Shown here in pieces: positions 36,936-49,100 of a stretch of 64,000 bases of DNA. Below the pieces are notes generated by a model. The model saw only the letters and a list, made by a program, of their open reading frames with translations, was not told the origin of the DNA and made no database searches. The stretch's first letter is position 1, and every line of letters starts with the position of its first letter. This stretch comes from Cardinalis cardinalis (Eukaryota; Chordata; Aves; Passeriformes; Cardinalidae), in contig JACDOX010000142.1 of the NCBI GenBank assembly GCA_014549065.1, positions 467,376 through 531,375 of the forward strand. Direction: 5' to 3'. The translations under genes were made by a program, and so were the position numbers.

Positions 36936-39900
36936 CTTTCAGCCCTANGGAGTGAGAAAGCTCTTGTGAAATGGATAGGTCTCTGGTACTTTATTTTTTG
37001 AGACTTTGATCTCAAAAATGGAAAAATTTACACAAAGACTCCTAGTGATAAGATGGTGCTCAAATACCTGAGAGAGTGCTTTAGCAGCTATTTATAAGCT
37101 TCCCCTCCAAATACACGTTGTGAATAGGCAGTTATGTATAATCATAACTGTTACCAACAGTTGTGTATCCATCAGCTGGTTTGAAGAANATTTCTAAAGC
37201 TGGAATATTTTGTTGGTTAATAGAAATACCTTTTCTCCAAAGCTACAAGAGAAGTGTTCCCAGTATGAAGTAGGTTTCATCAGCAAGGCAAAGGGCTGGA
37301 CTGGGTTTGCCAATGACATTTACCCTACTGCTCCTCACTCCTTCGTGCTAAGTGGGGTTAGGCTGTGCTGCCAACCCACAATCTCTGTTTAAGGTGTGAC
37401 ACCAAACTAGGACCTGACTCAGCCCACACACCCAAAGCCTCCCTTCAGAAAATCTCTCCAACCTCCTGGACTCCAGCACCCTGGTCTATCACTCATTCAG
37501 TACCAGGAGATTTCATGGCCAGAGCGACCTCTTATCCTCAGCAGCAGCTCAGTCTTTCCTTTCTCACTCCGGAAACAGCACTTTCTCCAAAATCCTGGGA
37601 TCCATTACTCTTGGCAGAAACCTGCAGACTTGGGTCCTGGAATATTTCCAACTCTTACAACTTTCTGCAGTCAGCTGGGTGCTCTTGTCAAATATGCAGC
37701 TGAAACCATTACCTCACACAGCTTCACACGACTCTGGAAGCCATCTGTGGTTAACATGTTTTTACTAAGGTCACTAAGTGGCAGAACAGAGGTCTGAAAG
37801 CTGGCAGTACCAGCTCCATCTCCAAAAGGAGCATGAAGCATTTATCTAGCAGAACATGCTGAAGCTGTGAAAGAAGCAGAGGAAGAAATGCAGGACGTCT
37901 GCAGGAGTGAGAGAGACTATAGCCCTGGCAAGTGGAAAAGTTATGGATAAAATTTACCTCTGGTCCAAATCTGGAGTGATGTTCAACTCTTCTTTAGTTT
38001 TGTGTTTAAATCCAGTTCAATTTAAATATNAACCTGTTGATAACATTTCCTAGAGTTCTTTTCTCAGTCTAAGCAAAACTTTGGCCATTCAATAAATAAT
38101 ACCACAATAATTATGAAAACATGAATAGAGATGGTCTTTCTTGGAGCCAAGAAGACTATAAAATTAAAAGCTGGAAATTTTTTGTCTAGGGAAAATACTT
38201 GTCATGCCATCTTGCAAAAACCTATTTCACTAATTAGTTCCAAGCTTTCAAAAAGTTTCACAGAAATCCCAGAATTAACATGTATAGACTTCTGTTTGCT
38301 TTTAAGTATTTTCAGAACTTGGTTCATATCTTGAATTTTTCAGGATCATGCCATTTATTTGCACTGCCATTTGCAGCTTCTGTTGGGAGGAAGCTTCCTT
38401 TAACATAGCTCTGACAGATACTGAGGGAAAAACTGAAGCAACACAGAGATTTTGCAAAATTGTTTTTTTATATACACATGAATATGGTTTTCTTGGATAT
38501 GAATTTACTTAGATGCATTTCTCTATTTCAGCTGCTCATTTTATATTTAGATTTATGTGTTTCTGTTCTGTAGTATGAGTTAACCTGATTAACCTGAATA
38601 GGCCAGTAAATGCTTTGTATCTGATTTAATCATTGGAATAATTTTGAAGCNTTGCACACTTATGAGTTTGCTTTTGGTGCGNTTTTTTTTTTTTTTTTNT
38701 TTTCAGTGGATTGTGCAGATGGAGTAAAGGTCATAATAAAATGTCTGGAACCAAAATAATTTTACTATATATATGCCTTCCTTATTGAAGGAAGAATATG
38801 TAGACTGCGTTGTGTGATTCAGTAAGCTTTGAATCAATGGTCTCACCCTTTATTCAGGAAATCAACGTTCCTTTTAGTCAATTAAATTCATTGGAACACC
38901 ACTGACCCCAACTAAATGACAACAAAGAATAATCCACGTTAATAACCAGTCTTTCAGGATTGAAAAAAAATAGCTGCATCATTATTCAATAGAAGGCGCA
39001 AGAAATCCATTTTGACATAACCTGCCTTTCTTTATCCCTGCATTGCCTTGCACTGACACTAATCATGAAACAGCAGTACCAATAGTCCTTGTAATTAATC
39101 TTATGTGTGACAATTATCAAACTTTGAAAAACATATAAAACCAAATCAGTTTTGTACCCTGAAATTCTTGTTTTAGAAGCCTCTTGTGACAGAGTTTTGC
39201 TCTGACAGATTAACTACCACAGTGAAATAACATAAGCCATTTACAAATTTTGCATTTCATTCCTTTAATTTTCAGTCTAACCTTTTTCTTAAAGAAAAAA
39301 AAAAGAAGACAAAAATTCCAAGCAGCCTTTTCTAGAGCAATGTTACGTGCGTTAGTATGGTTCCTCCCATGTTTTGTTTGTGTAGATAACCCTCCTATAT
39401 ATTTGCTAAATAGAGGAAACTCTTCCTTGTTTTTGATTAACTGTTCTGTAAAGAATCTGTCTCTAATTCTGCAATGTTTTTTTATGAGGTAGGATAAGGA
39501 GGGTAATAAAACTCAAGATGAAGGTGTAAGGTTGATCAGCATAGAGGTATTATTGTATGTTCTAAATCATTTATTATCTTATTCTTTGTGCATTCAAAAG
39601 CTGTAAAAGTGTTCCGGCTGCAGTTATATATTGAACAGGTCTTTCATCAGCCGCCTATGGTACTTATCTCTAGTTTGTCCAGTCANTTTGCAATTTTATA
39701 AAACCACCTTAGCAGTTCCAAATTTCCAAAGTTCTACTGCTTTCCTCCCACCTTCCCTANACCTCCCACCTGAAAGCAGGTTATCTGGAAGAGTGGGTGG
39801 TTTCCTAAGTAATACCACTAAGTGCAAACTGTCCCAATATGAAAGATGAGGAAATATATAATTGAAGGCTAATGCCTTGAAACAGAAAAAGTATAATATT

Positions 39901-40625
39901 ATATAGAATTTGGAAACTAAGTCATATTAAAAGAGTGAGAGTAAAGAATATTATGATCAAAATAAGAAAGACCAAGGTATAAGCAGAGAGAAAACATGCA
40001 CTTCTGGATAAATTTTTTTTTGTCACATGCTTTTTGAAAAAAGACTTTGNAAATCATTGGCCCACCATTCAGCTAATAACAGATGGTCCAAAATCTTTAA
40101 AATTCTGATCTATATTTTGCTTCTATCTTCAATAAAAAGGTTATCTATNATAAGATGACCAAAGTAGACACCATCTGTGAGGAAATAATCCAAGAAGAGA
40201 GGTTACTGAGGTATTTTCAGATAATCTGAATCTCAAGTTGTTCCTCCAATAACCTCACAACTTTTTAGTAAACACTCTTAAAAGTTTATGGAGGCTGACA
40301 GAGGTTCAAAGTTAGATACTGTCTTGAAAAAGGGGGAGGGAGAAAAATTACACAAGGAATTATAGAACAGTCAGACTGTTATTTAGCACCTTAAATAACA
40401 ATGTTAAACACTGCAGGCAAGTCTATATCTAAAACAAAAATGAATTTCACCTGGTTCCANGTGTGTGAAATCCAATTTATTCCTGTAGGAAATTGTGTCC
40501 TCATTTTTTGAAGAGCAACAGTAACACATAGCTGCCATTATAAGATTTGAAAGAGCAAGTCCTGTTAACTGAACTCAGCAAAATGAATCCAGAAAAATTC
40601 TGTAAAAAATAGCACTCCTCAGTCT

Positions 40626-40658
<33 letters not shown>

Positions 40659-41349
40659 TAAGTTATGCATCACTAGTGGACAAAATAATGTTGTTAAGAC
40701 CCTGGTCATGTCAGATGTATTCACACATTGATCTTATGGCAGGGATGGCTCTCCAGAGCAACCCTAAGCAGCGCTGATCTGAGTTGGGCCCTGCTGCCAC
40801 ATCCAAGCTCTGAAGTGCCACTGAAGCACTGGCCATGTGAAACCTTACTGGCAGGACAACCTGAGCTGCAATCTCAGCTCAGTGTGAGATGCCCTGGTGG
40901 AGCTGGGCTGTGGCAGTACAGCATCAAAGCAGCAGCAATGGGCAGCTTTGGTGGCCAGCTGCCAACGGGGGCAACCTGACCACTAGTGGACTTAGGGGCA
41001 GTGTTTTGCTCAGGCCAATCGTTATGGCTCTTTTGTGTGCTTGCTGTCTTGCAGGGCTGTGGGATTCAGCAGCTTTCCCTGTAATTTATTTCCCGTGGTT
41101 CAGGTTGTCCTACAGCTGAACAGAGTATCTAAGAGCAAAGGATCTGTCTCTGCTGGGAGCTAGTCTGTATCTCTGACCAGAACACNCATGCAGAAGACAA
41201 CAGAGAAGGGAAAGTGAAGGAAAGATGTGATAGAGATTGAGCCAGAGGGGCAAAGAGAGCAATGTAGGAACAAGAGGTTCTCCTTTACATCCTGTTCCTA
41301 TTTATCTCTTTCCCTAAGACNTATCACAGATCCCTTGCCACTGGAAGTA
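36936..41349. other. Noncoding sequence with simple repeats
   Basis: No coding exon is recognised. A near-pure T run of about 20 bases lies at 38,683-38,703. Two stretches of higher GC, 37,270-37,700 and 40,725-41,120, contain open frames of 112 and 83 codons with no recognisable family. Confidence 0.55.
40628..40658 (+). repeat. (CAA)n microsatellite
   Basis: About ten uninterrupted CAA units. Confidence 0.95.
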
Positions 41350-41440
41350 AGCTGTGCTAACACAGAATCACAGAACAANTGAGGCTCTGGAAGGGACCAA
41401 GCTCTCTAAGTTAATCTGCTACTGCAATGTGTAATGTCTC
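41350..41440 (-). mobile_element. CR1 LINE 3' end, minus strand, short
   Basis: 'ACAGAATCACAGAACAA' followed by 'TGAGGCTCTGGAAGGGACCA' is the minus-strand CR1 terminal repeat and adjoining tail. Only about 90 bases remain. Confidence 0.7.
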
Positions 41441-42225
41441 TGGCTCACGGTTGCTTTGACAAGCAGCTGTGGACCTCAACCTTTTGTTCNGTGTTGTTTT
41501 GCCACTCCAGAGGGTTACAACAGATGCTTAGACACCAGCTGGCTAAGGAACAAATTCTTTCATGTTGTTGGAGTCNCAAGGGTACACAGGAGACAGTTTC
41601 TGACAATCTTAAATGCTAGGTTTGCTTTTGTTCCCCATTTAGAAAAATAAGGTAGAATACATGAAGAGTTTTTTTCTGAAAGTCCTTTCCTTTTCAACCA
41701 CAAATTACAGAATTTACTGTACCTTTCTTTTCCCTGAGGCATAGCAAACTTTCAGGTTGAGCCAAGTAAGGATGCTTATTTTCAGCTACCTAGGGTAATT
41801 GGTCTCTAAAAACATATGGCATTTCAACTTTAGCAATGACATAATTGTCATTCAACTGCAATAATGTTCACTTAATTAAATTCATCCTGTGGGGAGAAAA
41901 AAAAAAGTGTTAATATGTTAAATAAAAAGTAGAGCATTCAAATTAGAAGTTCAAATTCAGATTTGGATACTGCACAGTTTCAATTACCTTGTCCATATAT
42001 AGAATGTTGCAGACATTATTTGCATGACAGTTTTTTTTTTACTGGACCATTGCTTCTATCTAGAGATCTGCTCTAAGAACTGATGAGGGTTTTAGACATT
42101 AAGGTGTGGGNTGTTTCCAGCTGAAGTTTGAAGGATGAATTGAAAGGTGCCAGTTTCTAGTTTGGAGAGGGAAAGTAGAGCGGGTGAGTCCAGCAGCTGG
42201 ACAAGAAAACACAGGAGTCCAGTGG

Positions 42226-43310
42226 AAANATATCATAGAATTGTAGAATCAGAATTGTAGAATATGCTGAGTTGGGCACCAGCCTGATGGTACCCCATTC
42301 ACTGTAATTCTTTGTGCCTGATCTGTGAGCCAGTTGCTCACCCATCACATNACATGGTGATCCAACTGTATGCTGGATATTTTGTCCAGAGGAATACTAT
42401 GAGACACACCACAGCTTTGCTGTGATATTTGCTCATCTCCTTCATGAGATATCAAAAACTTTACCGAAGTCCAAAAAGATTGCATATAATGGNGTTTCTA
42501 GATCAATAAGGTGGGTTGCCCTCTCGTAAAAGGAGATCAGATTTCACTAGCAGGATTTAAGCTCTGCTGGNTGTGACTGATTACTGCATTGACATGCATT
42601 GACATTTTCAATACTTTCCAATGATTTTACTGGGTACTGAAGTGAGACTGACAGGCCTGTAGTTTCTGGGGTCCTCCTTCTTGCTCTTCTTTGAAAATCA
42701 GGACAATGTTCACCAGCTTCCAGTCAAATNAGACCTCTCTGGATTCCCAAGACTGCTCAAAAATCATCAGGAGAGCTTTTGGAATGACATCAGCTAGCTC
42801 CTTGAGGATTTCTGGATGAATCCCTTCAGGCCCTGTAGATTTTTAGGGATCTGGCTGGAGCAGCAGATTCCATAAAATTTCAGGGCTAACTGGACTTGAT
42901 CATTCTCTCGGTCATAGTCCTCCAGGTCAGGACACTGAGATCCCCTTGTTCCACCATCCANGTAGAAGACCGAGGCAAAGAATGAATTAAATACTTCTGC
43001 CTTTTCCGTGTCCCTGTTTGGGAGGTGACCATCCTCATCCTCTAACCGGCCAATGTTATTTCTACTCTGCAATTGCCATCAACCTTTCCTTATTTCCCCC
43101 TACGGTTTTGGTCAACTTCTACTTCAGTTGAGCTCTGGCCACACCAATTTTCTCCCTTCAGTGGCAAGCAGCATCTCAGTATTCTTCCCATGTCACCTGA
43201 AATTTCTTCCACTGGCCTTCCTTCTCATCTTACTTCTGAAAAAAGATTCCTGTTCAGCCAAGCCAGCCTTCTGCCTCAGCCCTTTGACTTGTAAGATCTA
43301 GGAATTGCCT
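42226..43310 (-). mobile_element. CR1 LINE, about 1.1 kb, minus strand
   Basis: The left end has minus-strand terminal-repeat-like units (ATAGAATTGTAGAATC, 42,232-42,262), then jumps into the ORF2 reverse transcriptase region, so the 3' part is deleted or two copies are joined. A minus-strand frame at 42,794-43,072 reads DTEKAEVFNSFFASVFY, a typical CR1 motif just upstream of the reverse transcriptase domain. Further + strand signposts are 'GACTGACAGGCCTGTAGTTT' and 'GTCCTCCTTCTTGCTCTTCT'. Stops and frameshifts make it inactive. Confidence 0.85.
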
Positions 43311-45170
43311 GTTCCCACACCCTTAGGAGGTGATGTTTACACATGATTATTTTGCTTCCTTTTGTTACCGTGTTACTTTCTCTTCCTCTGCTGTCCAAAC
43401 GCCTTATGTCTGCTCTTTCAGAAGGCAGTTATGCTTATCCCATTGTTTTGGAAAGGCATGAGACACCACTGGGCAACCTTTGGGTTAATTAAGTTTTTGC
43501 TGTGCAATTATAATTTTATTTCCTGAGAAATTGCATGAGAGTAATATAATGAGGAATTAGCTGTTACAGGCATAAGATCTTACTGAAATAAACAAATGAC
43601 ATGATCATCATGGTAAACTCATTGGAATGGCCTTTCCTGTTCAGGCTCAGGGAGGTGGAACGCAGTGGAAAGTTATTAAAGCAGAATCAGCTGGGAGAAG
43701 AAGANAACCACTTCTACCATCTGTATGAGTATACTGTCTACGTTTCAAATGCTTTTGCGAGGATGCACACATGGAACAGAGAACTTTTTTCATTTTGCCT
43801 GTTCAGATCTTTTGCATTTTTGTGACTACTAGCAGGATCATGGAATTATTCTTGAATTTTTAAGAAGTGTATATGTGATACTGNTCTTTCCACCTTTGAG
43901 AGATCAAAACACCTTCAAGTACCAGATTCTGAAATCTGCTTTTTCNAGAGGCTTTATGTTGTAATTCTGGTTTGGCTCTTGATTTTTTTNAACTCCCTAT
44001 GCTTATCTCACTATATATGTGTGTGTGACAGTGAGGGTGGCCAACTCCATAATTTTTGAAGTGACTGCAAGTAAAGCCTTTTCATGTTGCAAAAATTCTC
44101 ACACCCACCTCTACTGACTCCTTCCCAGCAATTAATTCTGCCAGAATGTTCTCCCCACATAGATTTGTGTTCATCCTTCAATCTTACCACTTCTGCTTTT
44201 TGAGAATTTTTCACCCTCTCTCTCCCAAAACAGTGAGTGCGGTTGTAACTTTCCACTTCTCCTTTNTGTGTTCATCCTGCCCCAGAAAGCGCTCCAGGGG
44301 AAGGAAGAGTGAAAAACAAGCAGCTTTTCTTCCATCCAGCCACCTGAGAGAAACAGGGGGCAGGAAAGCTCAAGTCTCATCCCTTTTAAAAACCTGAGGA
44401 ATCTAAGAGGCGCAAATATAGGGACAGGGCTTTGGAACTGTACGCGCTATTGGTTTCTCTGCATTGCTACACTTGTGGAGGAGGACCCATCTCTTCTTTT
44501 TCTGGGTAGAAAAATCAGTGGCACAGAATTTAGCTGTTAAATTTAAATTAGTTCACAATCAATATAGTTTTGGTCTATATCGTCCTAGTTACCTGCCTTC
44601 TCTTCCACCTGATTAATGGTCAGCCCTCTATTCTANGTCTCTCATTTATGACAATTTATGACCACTTATGTCAGCTCCAGTTTTTCACCTTTTGTAGTAG
44701 CATGGTACTACCAAGTCCCTCCTGTTTCTAACATTACTCCAATCACCAGGAGACACCCTNGGGACATTCAAGCCCGTTAACATCTGTGTTGCTCTATTCT
44801 CTTCCTCTCCTGGGAGCGTTTTGGCAGGCTCTATGAGTTTAAGGAAGTGACAAAGCAACAACAGAGGTTGGAGGGTACATCGGAGAGGGCAGAGACCGAC
44901 TTAAGCGGTGGGAAGGGACATTCAGGGAAGCAACGGGCTGGGGATACAGAACTGCCTGTAAATGCTGCGCATGACAGATATGTAACTTTATGGTGTTAGA
45001 TGTCCAGCATCTTTCCAATCTCTGCTTTGGTAGGAATTAAACAAATCTTTCAGAACATGGTAAACTGGAGACAAATCTATCATTGCTTCTTTCTAACTTG
45101 AATGCTCGTTTTGACNAAAANCGACGAATGACTTCTAAAAAGGGGATTCCGCCTCNGGAAAAGGNACCCA
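43311..45170. other. Noncoding sequence upstream of the ADCY2 CpG island
   Basis: No exon or clear repeat is recognised. A short TGTGTGTG run lies at 44,018-44,027. Proximal regulatory elements for ADCY2 may lie here, but none can be assigned by eye. Confidence 0.55.
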
Positions 45171-45657
45171 GTGAAACAGTCCCGCAAGANCCCTCCGCCC
45201 GTGGGAGCAATTCCAAAGCAATCTCCAAATGTCTCTCCCTGCGGCGCCGGGAGGTGCTGCCACCCACCCTGGGGAAGGCAGCGGCGTCCCCGCGGGAGCC
45301 GGGCAGCGCCGGGGCCGCCGGGGGCGGGCCGGGAGCGGCACACGCCGCGCTCTCCGCCCCACGGCCNCCGTCGGGAGCGGCACCTGCGGCGGCACCGCGC
45401 CCGTCCGGGCGGCGAGGGCTCCCGGCCCCACGCAGGCGGGGCACGGGGCAGGTGGCGCGACCCCGGGGGCATCTCCCGGCGCTGCTGCGGAGGGGCGCGG
45501 GGCAGCGGCTGTTTGCACGGTTGCCCGCGAAGGCACCTCCCGCTGCCGCCGTCGCCGCCGCCGCCCCGGGGCGCTTACTCTGGGCGGGCGCCCGCTGCCC
45601 TCCCCGGCGAGGAGGAGCGCGGCTGCCGCCCCCGCCTCCGGGGGAGCCGGGCAAGGC

Positions 45658-45858
45658 ATGTGCGTGCGGGGTGGCGCCTTCCGGAGGCGCACCAAGCCCC
45701 GGGCGGGCTGCGCGGCGGCCGCGGCATCCCGGCGCTCCGTGCCCATGCCGCCGCCGCCGCCGCCGCGGCTCCTCCTCTCCGCCTCCCGCGCGGGAGCGCG
45801 CCCCGCTCCACTCCCCGGCTGCCTCCTGCGGCAGCGGCGGCGGCGGCGGCGGCTCTGA
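45658..45858 (+). other. Possible upstream open reading frame in the ADCY2 leader
   Basis: An ATG at 45,658 opens a 66-codon frame that closes with TGA at 45,858, 24 bases before the ADCY2 start codon and in a different frame. The predicted peptide has a run of prolines at residues 31-36 and ends in a run of arginines encoded by the CGG repeat. If the main transcript starts upstream of 45,658, this frame could reduce ADCY2 translation. Whether it is transcribed or translated is unknown; peptide composition is mostly dictated by GC content. Confidence 0.4.
45829..45853 (+). repeat. CGG trinucleotide tract in ADCY2 leader
   Basis: A CGG/GCC run lies about 30 bases upstream of the ADCY2 start codon, interrupted by one CAG near its start. 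A shorter GCC run sits at about 45,747-45,764. Such tracts can vary in length and form stable structure in a leader; no expansion is evident here. Confidence 0.75.
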
Positions 45859-45881
45859 GGGACTTGCGCGNGCTCTGCCCG

Positions 45882-46109
45882 ATGTGGCAAGAAGCGATGA
45901 TGATGAGGAGGAGACGCCGCTACCTGCTAGAGCGGGCAGAGCAGGCGGGCGGCGGCTGCGGGGCGAGCGGCGAACAGTCCCGCTCCCGGGACTGGCTCTA
46001 CGAGTCCTACTACTGCATGAGCCAGCAGCACCCGCTCATCGTCTTCCTGCTCCTCATCGTGATGGGCGCCTGCCTAGCTCTGCTCGCCGTCTTCTTCGCC
46101 TCCGGGCTG
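45882..46109 (+). CDS. ADCY2: ADCY2 exon 1 (adenylate cyclase type 2, first coding exon, partial)
   Basis: This exon encodes 76 residues of a membrane adenylyl cyclase, the enzyme that makes cAMP from ATP at the plasma membrane; type 2 is stimulated by G-alpha-s and G-beta-gamma. The sequence shows a start MWQEAM, a run of arginines at residues 9-13, the block DWLYESYYCMSQQHPLIVF at residues 37-55, and a hydrophobic first membrane helix at about residues 52-75. That block and the MWQEAM start are characteristic of ADCY2. The frame ends in phase 0 at a GTAAGA donor at 46,110, so the remaining roughly 1,000 residues, including both catalytic domains, lie beyond the window. I chose the ATG at 45,882 because the family protein begins there, although the frame stays open upstream; its context is weak (C at -3, T at +4). 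The residue block Met6-Met8 comes from three tandem ATG codons. Confidence 0.95.
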
Positions 46110-49100
46110 GTAAGAGATGCCCTCCTGGTCCGGGACCCGCTCCATCCCCGGGTTCCCGGGCATCCCCGCTGCCGCCGCCCGGCATTCCCGCTCCGGTCCC
46201 CCCGCTGGCATCGCCGTACCCGGCGCTCTCAGCCGAGGCGGACGGGGCGGGACGGGACGGGGTGGCCGAGAGCCGGTGCTGCGGCTCCTGCGGCGGAAAG
46301 TTGGTGGCGGGAGGCGCCGAGGTGGCGGCGGGGCCCGGGAGCCCCCGCCCGAACTTTGCTGCCCGATATTTCGAGGCGACGCTGGAGCAGCGGCCGCGCG
46401 GCTGATGGAGCGAAAACTGAGTCAACAAGCGCATCGAGTTTAATTCACTTAATTCCTTGGCTCTGCTCTCTTCCAACTGGCGGCTTGGCCGTGGTGGCCT
46501 TTGTAGTGGCAGGGTTTTAATCGCCGCACAAAAATGCGGTCGGTACCTGTATCTGAAGTAATATTTTTGGTGCAAGTAAGCAGGGGCTGTGCCCCTCCTT
46601 GTGCTAGCCCCTTCCATCCCCTATGAGATCATTTTCTAGCGTTTGACCCATTTTCTCAAGAAAGCTTTTGGGACAGCTCAGCCTTCGTTTTTAAGGAAGG
46701 TGAAGTTTGGCTGATCCGATATCTTTTCTGTGTGCTCAGTGTGGGGTTTCCAGGCTTTAGGAAGAGAAATGTATCACAGCAGCAGGTGACAGTCGGTATC
46801 AGTTTATCTCCCCTGAAATGGGTGGCGTTTTGCCCTTGCAAAGGAAAAGCTGCAGAGGGCAGTAAAATTCTTGGTCCTTTACGGAGTTTTCCTGCTGCTA
46901 ATGAGTAGAGGCAGGCTGTTGGCGTTACTGTATACTTCTGAAGTAAATGGGTATTTGTGTGGTCTCAGACTCTTCCCCTCCCTTAAAAAAAAAAGAAAAA
47001 AGAATCTTTTTATGGTCTTCTGGAAAGCTGAATGTTTACTGAATAGAGCTAGTTATCTCTAAAGGCAAGGATGAGCAGGTCGGTATAATCTAATGGATTC
47101 TCCTAGAGGCACTGCAGCTAGTGTTTGCTTATCATGCTTTCCTGCTTGACCAAANTTTTGTCTTAAAANCTGCAGGAGCTGCCTGCAGGATTAGCTAAGC
47201 TTTGAGTCGATCTGTGGTTTATTTCCTTTCGTTGTCTGTATTAGCTATATTTCAAGCTTTTTGTTCAACCATTCCTACTAAACAGGAAACAGTTGTAAAA
47301 GTGAGACCAGTAATGGTGATGCTTCATAATTCAGTTGTTTAATGTCCAAATGTTTAAATTTTGGAGGTCTGTGTGCAAAATGCAGGTTTGACCACTTATC
47401 TCTTTCTAGTATGTTAATGTGGGNGCTTGTCCACAAGGGCTGAAGGGGCTGTTGGAAGGTGGAATTGGAAGTCTGTCAGGCAGAGCTAACTGTGGATATG
47501 TACACTGTACTTGCCCACAGTCAAGGTGGCAGAATTCGGGCTTGACAGTGTTTAGTACCAAATCTTGTACTTTTCAGCTGTGGTATAGTCTGCAGTTTGT
47601 TTACAAGTTGCATGTGGTTATTTTGGTNATTTCATGTTTTGAGGTAGATCATTCGCAGTAATGAAAGTGACATAAAATTGGACCCAGATGGAAGGACTGC
47701 TGAAAGTTATGGAAACAAAACTGTGAGCTGGCTGAATCTTGCCAGGCGTTACTTCTTCAGAAAGAGTGAATTTAATAGTTCNGTCTGCATTTGGAATTCC
47801 AGACATACCGGAAGAGAAAAAAAAAAAAAAGCTTTTAAAACTGTTTTCCTGAGTCTTTATCTTCCTGTAGCTAACAACTGGATGGGTGAGTGGAGAAAGA
47901 GGTGGGCTTCATCCAAGTTTCCAGTCAACAGATCAAAGTAACTTCAGGCAGAGAGAAAGCTTGCCTATACGGACTTCCAGCCACAGGATGCTGGACAAAA
48001 TCCTTTGGAACTCTGCCCAGAATTTCACCTAAAAGAGCTTTATTATAGTCTAGTTTCTGGTTGCATTTGTGATTAAAGTATTCCTGAAGGTTTAGATCTG
48101 TTTCTCCTGCTTCTGAATGAAGGATACATATTTTATAGAGCTGTGGACTTTTAGTCATTTTTTTGTGCCTGGTGATATACAAGGGACATGGGTTTAGGAG
48201 TATCTGAGCCACAAAATCTGGTATTACTATCCTTNTCTTTCATCTTGCACAACTTGTACAGGTGTGATTATTTTGGCAGAAGACCTAATTCTGTAGAGAA
48301 GGCCCAATGGAATTGATGTGGGATAATTCTGTGGAGATCTGTGCTATGCATCTAAAGTTAAGGGAAATATTTCTTAACAGTTGTTTCCTTTAGATTTTGT
48401 ACAAAACAGTTAAGATTTCACTGAAAATTACTTAAGCCTGTTGTGGAGAAAAAACTCCAGAATGACTCACTATAACGCTCAGTTTGGGTCTCTTGCTTGT
48501 GCTTCATAGAACAGCTTAGAACATGGAATGTGGGATTGGACATTGTTAGGATGGATATTCAATGATTGTAAACCATTTTCATGTTCTAGGCTGTCTTAAG
48601 AAAATTGGAAACCAGTGGAAGTGAGAGGATGTTTTCCTTCTATTTTTCTATTTGGTTGTTAAAATATATCACTGTGGTGTCTGAGTTGCCTTTTTTTNGG
48701 TGTTTTTTCATGTGGCAAAGTATTCTTAAGTGTTCCCAAACAAAGCCAGCCACACAGGGGATGTATTTTACTTACTCAGCTCTTTCAACCTGTCAGAATA
48801 CAAGCTATAGCCTTCCTGATTTCAGATGAAAAATTTATGAAAGCTGTTGCAAAATTAAAGTAAACAAGATTACTTACAAAGTGTGACTGGAAATCAGATT
48901 ACTTTTCTTTCAGACAATATACTGCTATTATTACTGAGAGAGGTTTCTTGGGAGATTTTGCTTTTGTTTCAGAGAACTATTGTGATTTTGACCTTTGGAA
49001 TTAAGCACTCTATCTCCTCAAACGCTAGATAGAAAACTTGAGTCAGCTTGAATGATGACCATTCACAGCTTGTAATTTTAAATAATGTAGTGATAGTATC

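Larger units (their letters stand above)
45171..46425 (+). promoter_or_regulatory. ADCY2: CpG island and promoter region of ADCY2
   Basis: Base composition changes sharply from AT-rich flanks to very GC-rich, CpG-dense sequence across this span, which covers the ADCY2 leader, exon 1 and the start of intron 1. GC-box-like motifs (GGGCGG core) are visible near 45,320-45,330, 45,582-45,590 and, inside the intron, 46,243-46,251. I see no convincing TATA box near the exon, so a dispersed CpG-island promoter is the likely type. The transcription start cannot be placed from sequence alone; it should lie between about 45,200 and 45,860. Long open frames on both strands here are a by-product of high GC. 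Four of the single unresolved bases cluster at 45,116-45,190, at the upstream edge. Confidence 0.8.

Noticed and set aside
38683..38745. Strong 3' splice-site-like T run ending in CAG, followed by an AATAAA-like signal, as a terminal exon
   Set aside because: No upstream exon or open frame goes with it. A T homopolymer next to CAG is expected by chance in this composition.
45171..45881. An N-terminally extended ADCY2 starting at an upstream in-frame ATG (45,171)
   Set aside because: The frame is open only because of GC content. The family protein starts at the MWQEAM sequence at 45,882, and the upstream residues show no resemblance to it.
45037..46617. Long open frames on both strands (187 to 449 codons) in the CpG island
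   Set aside because: Very high GC removes stop codons in all frames. Only 45,882-46,109 has family resemblance and a splice donor; the rest are composition artefacts.
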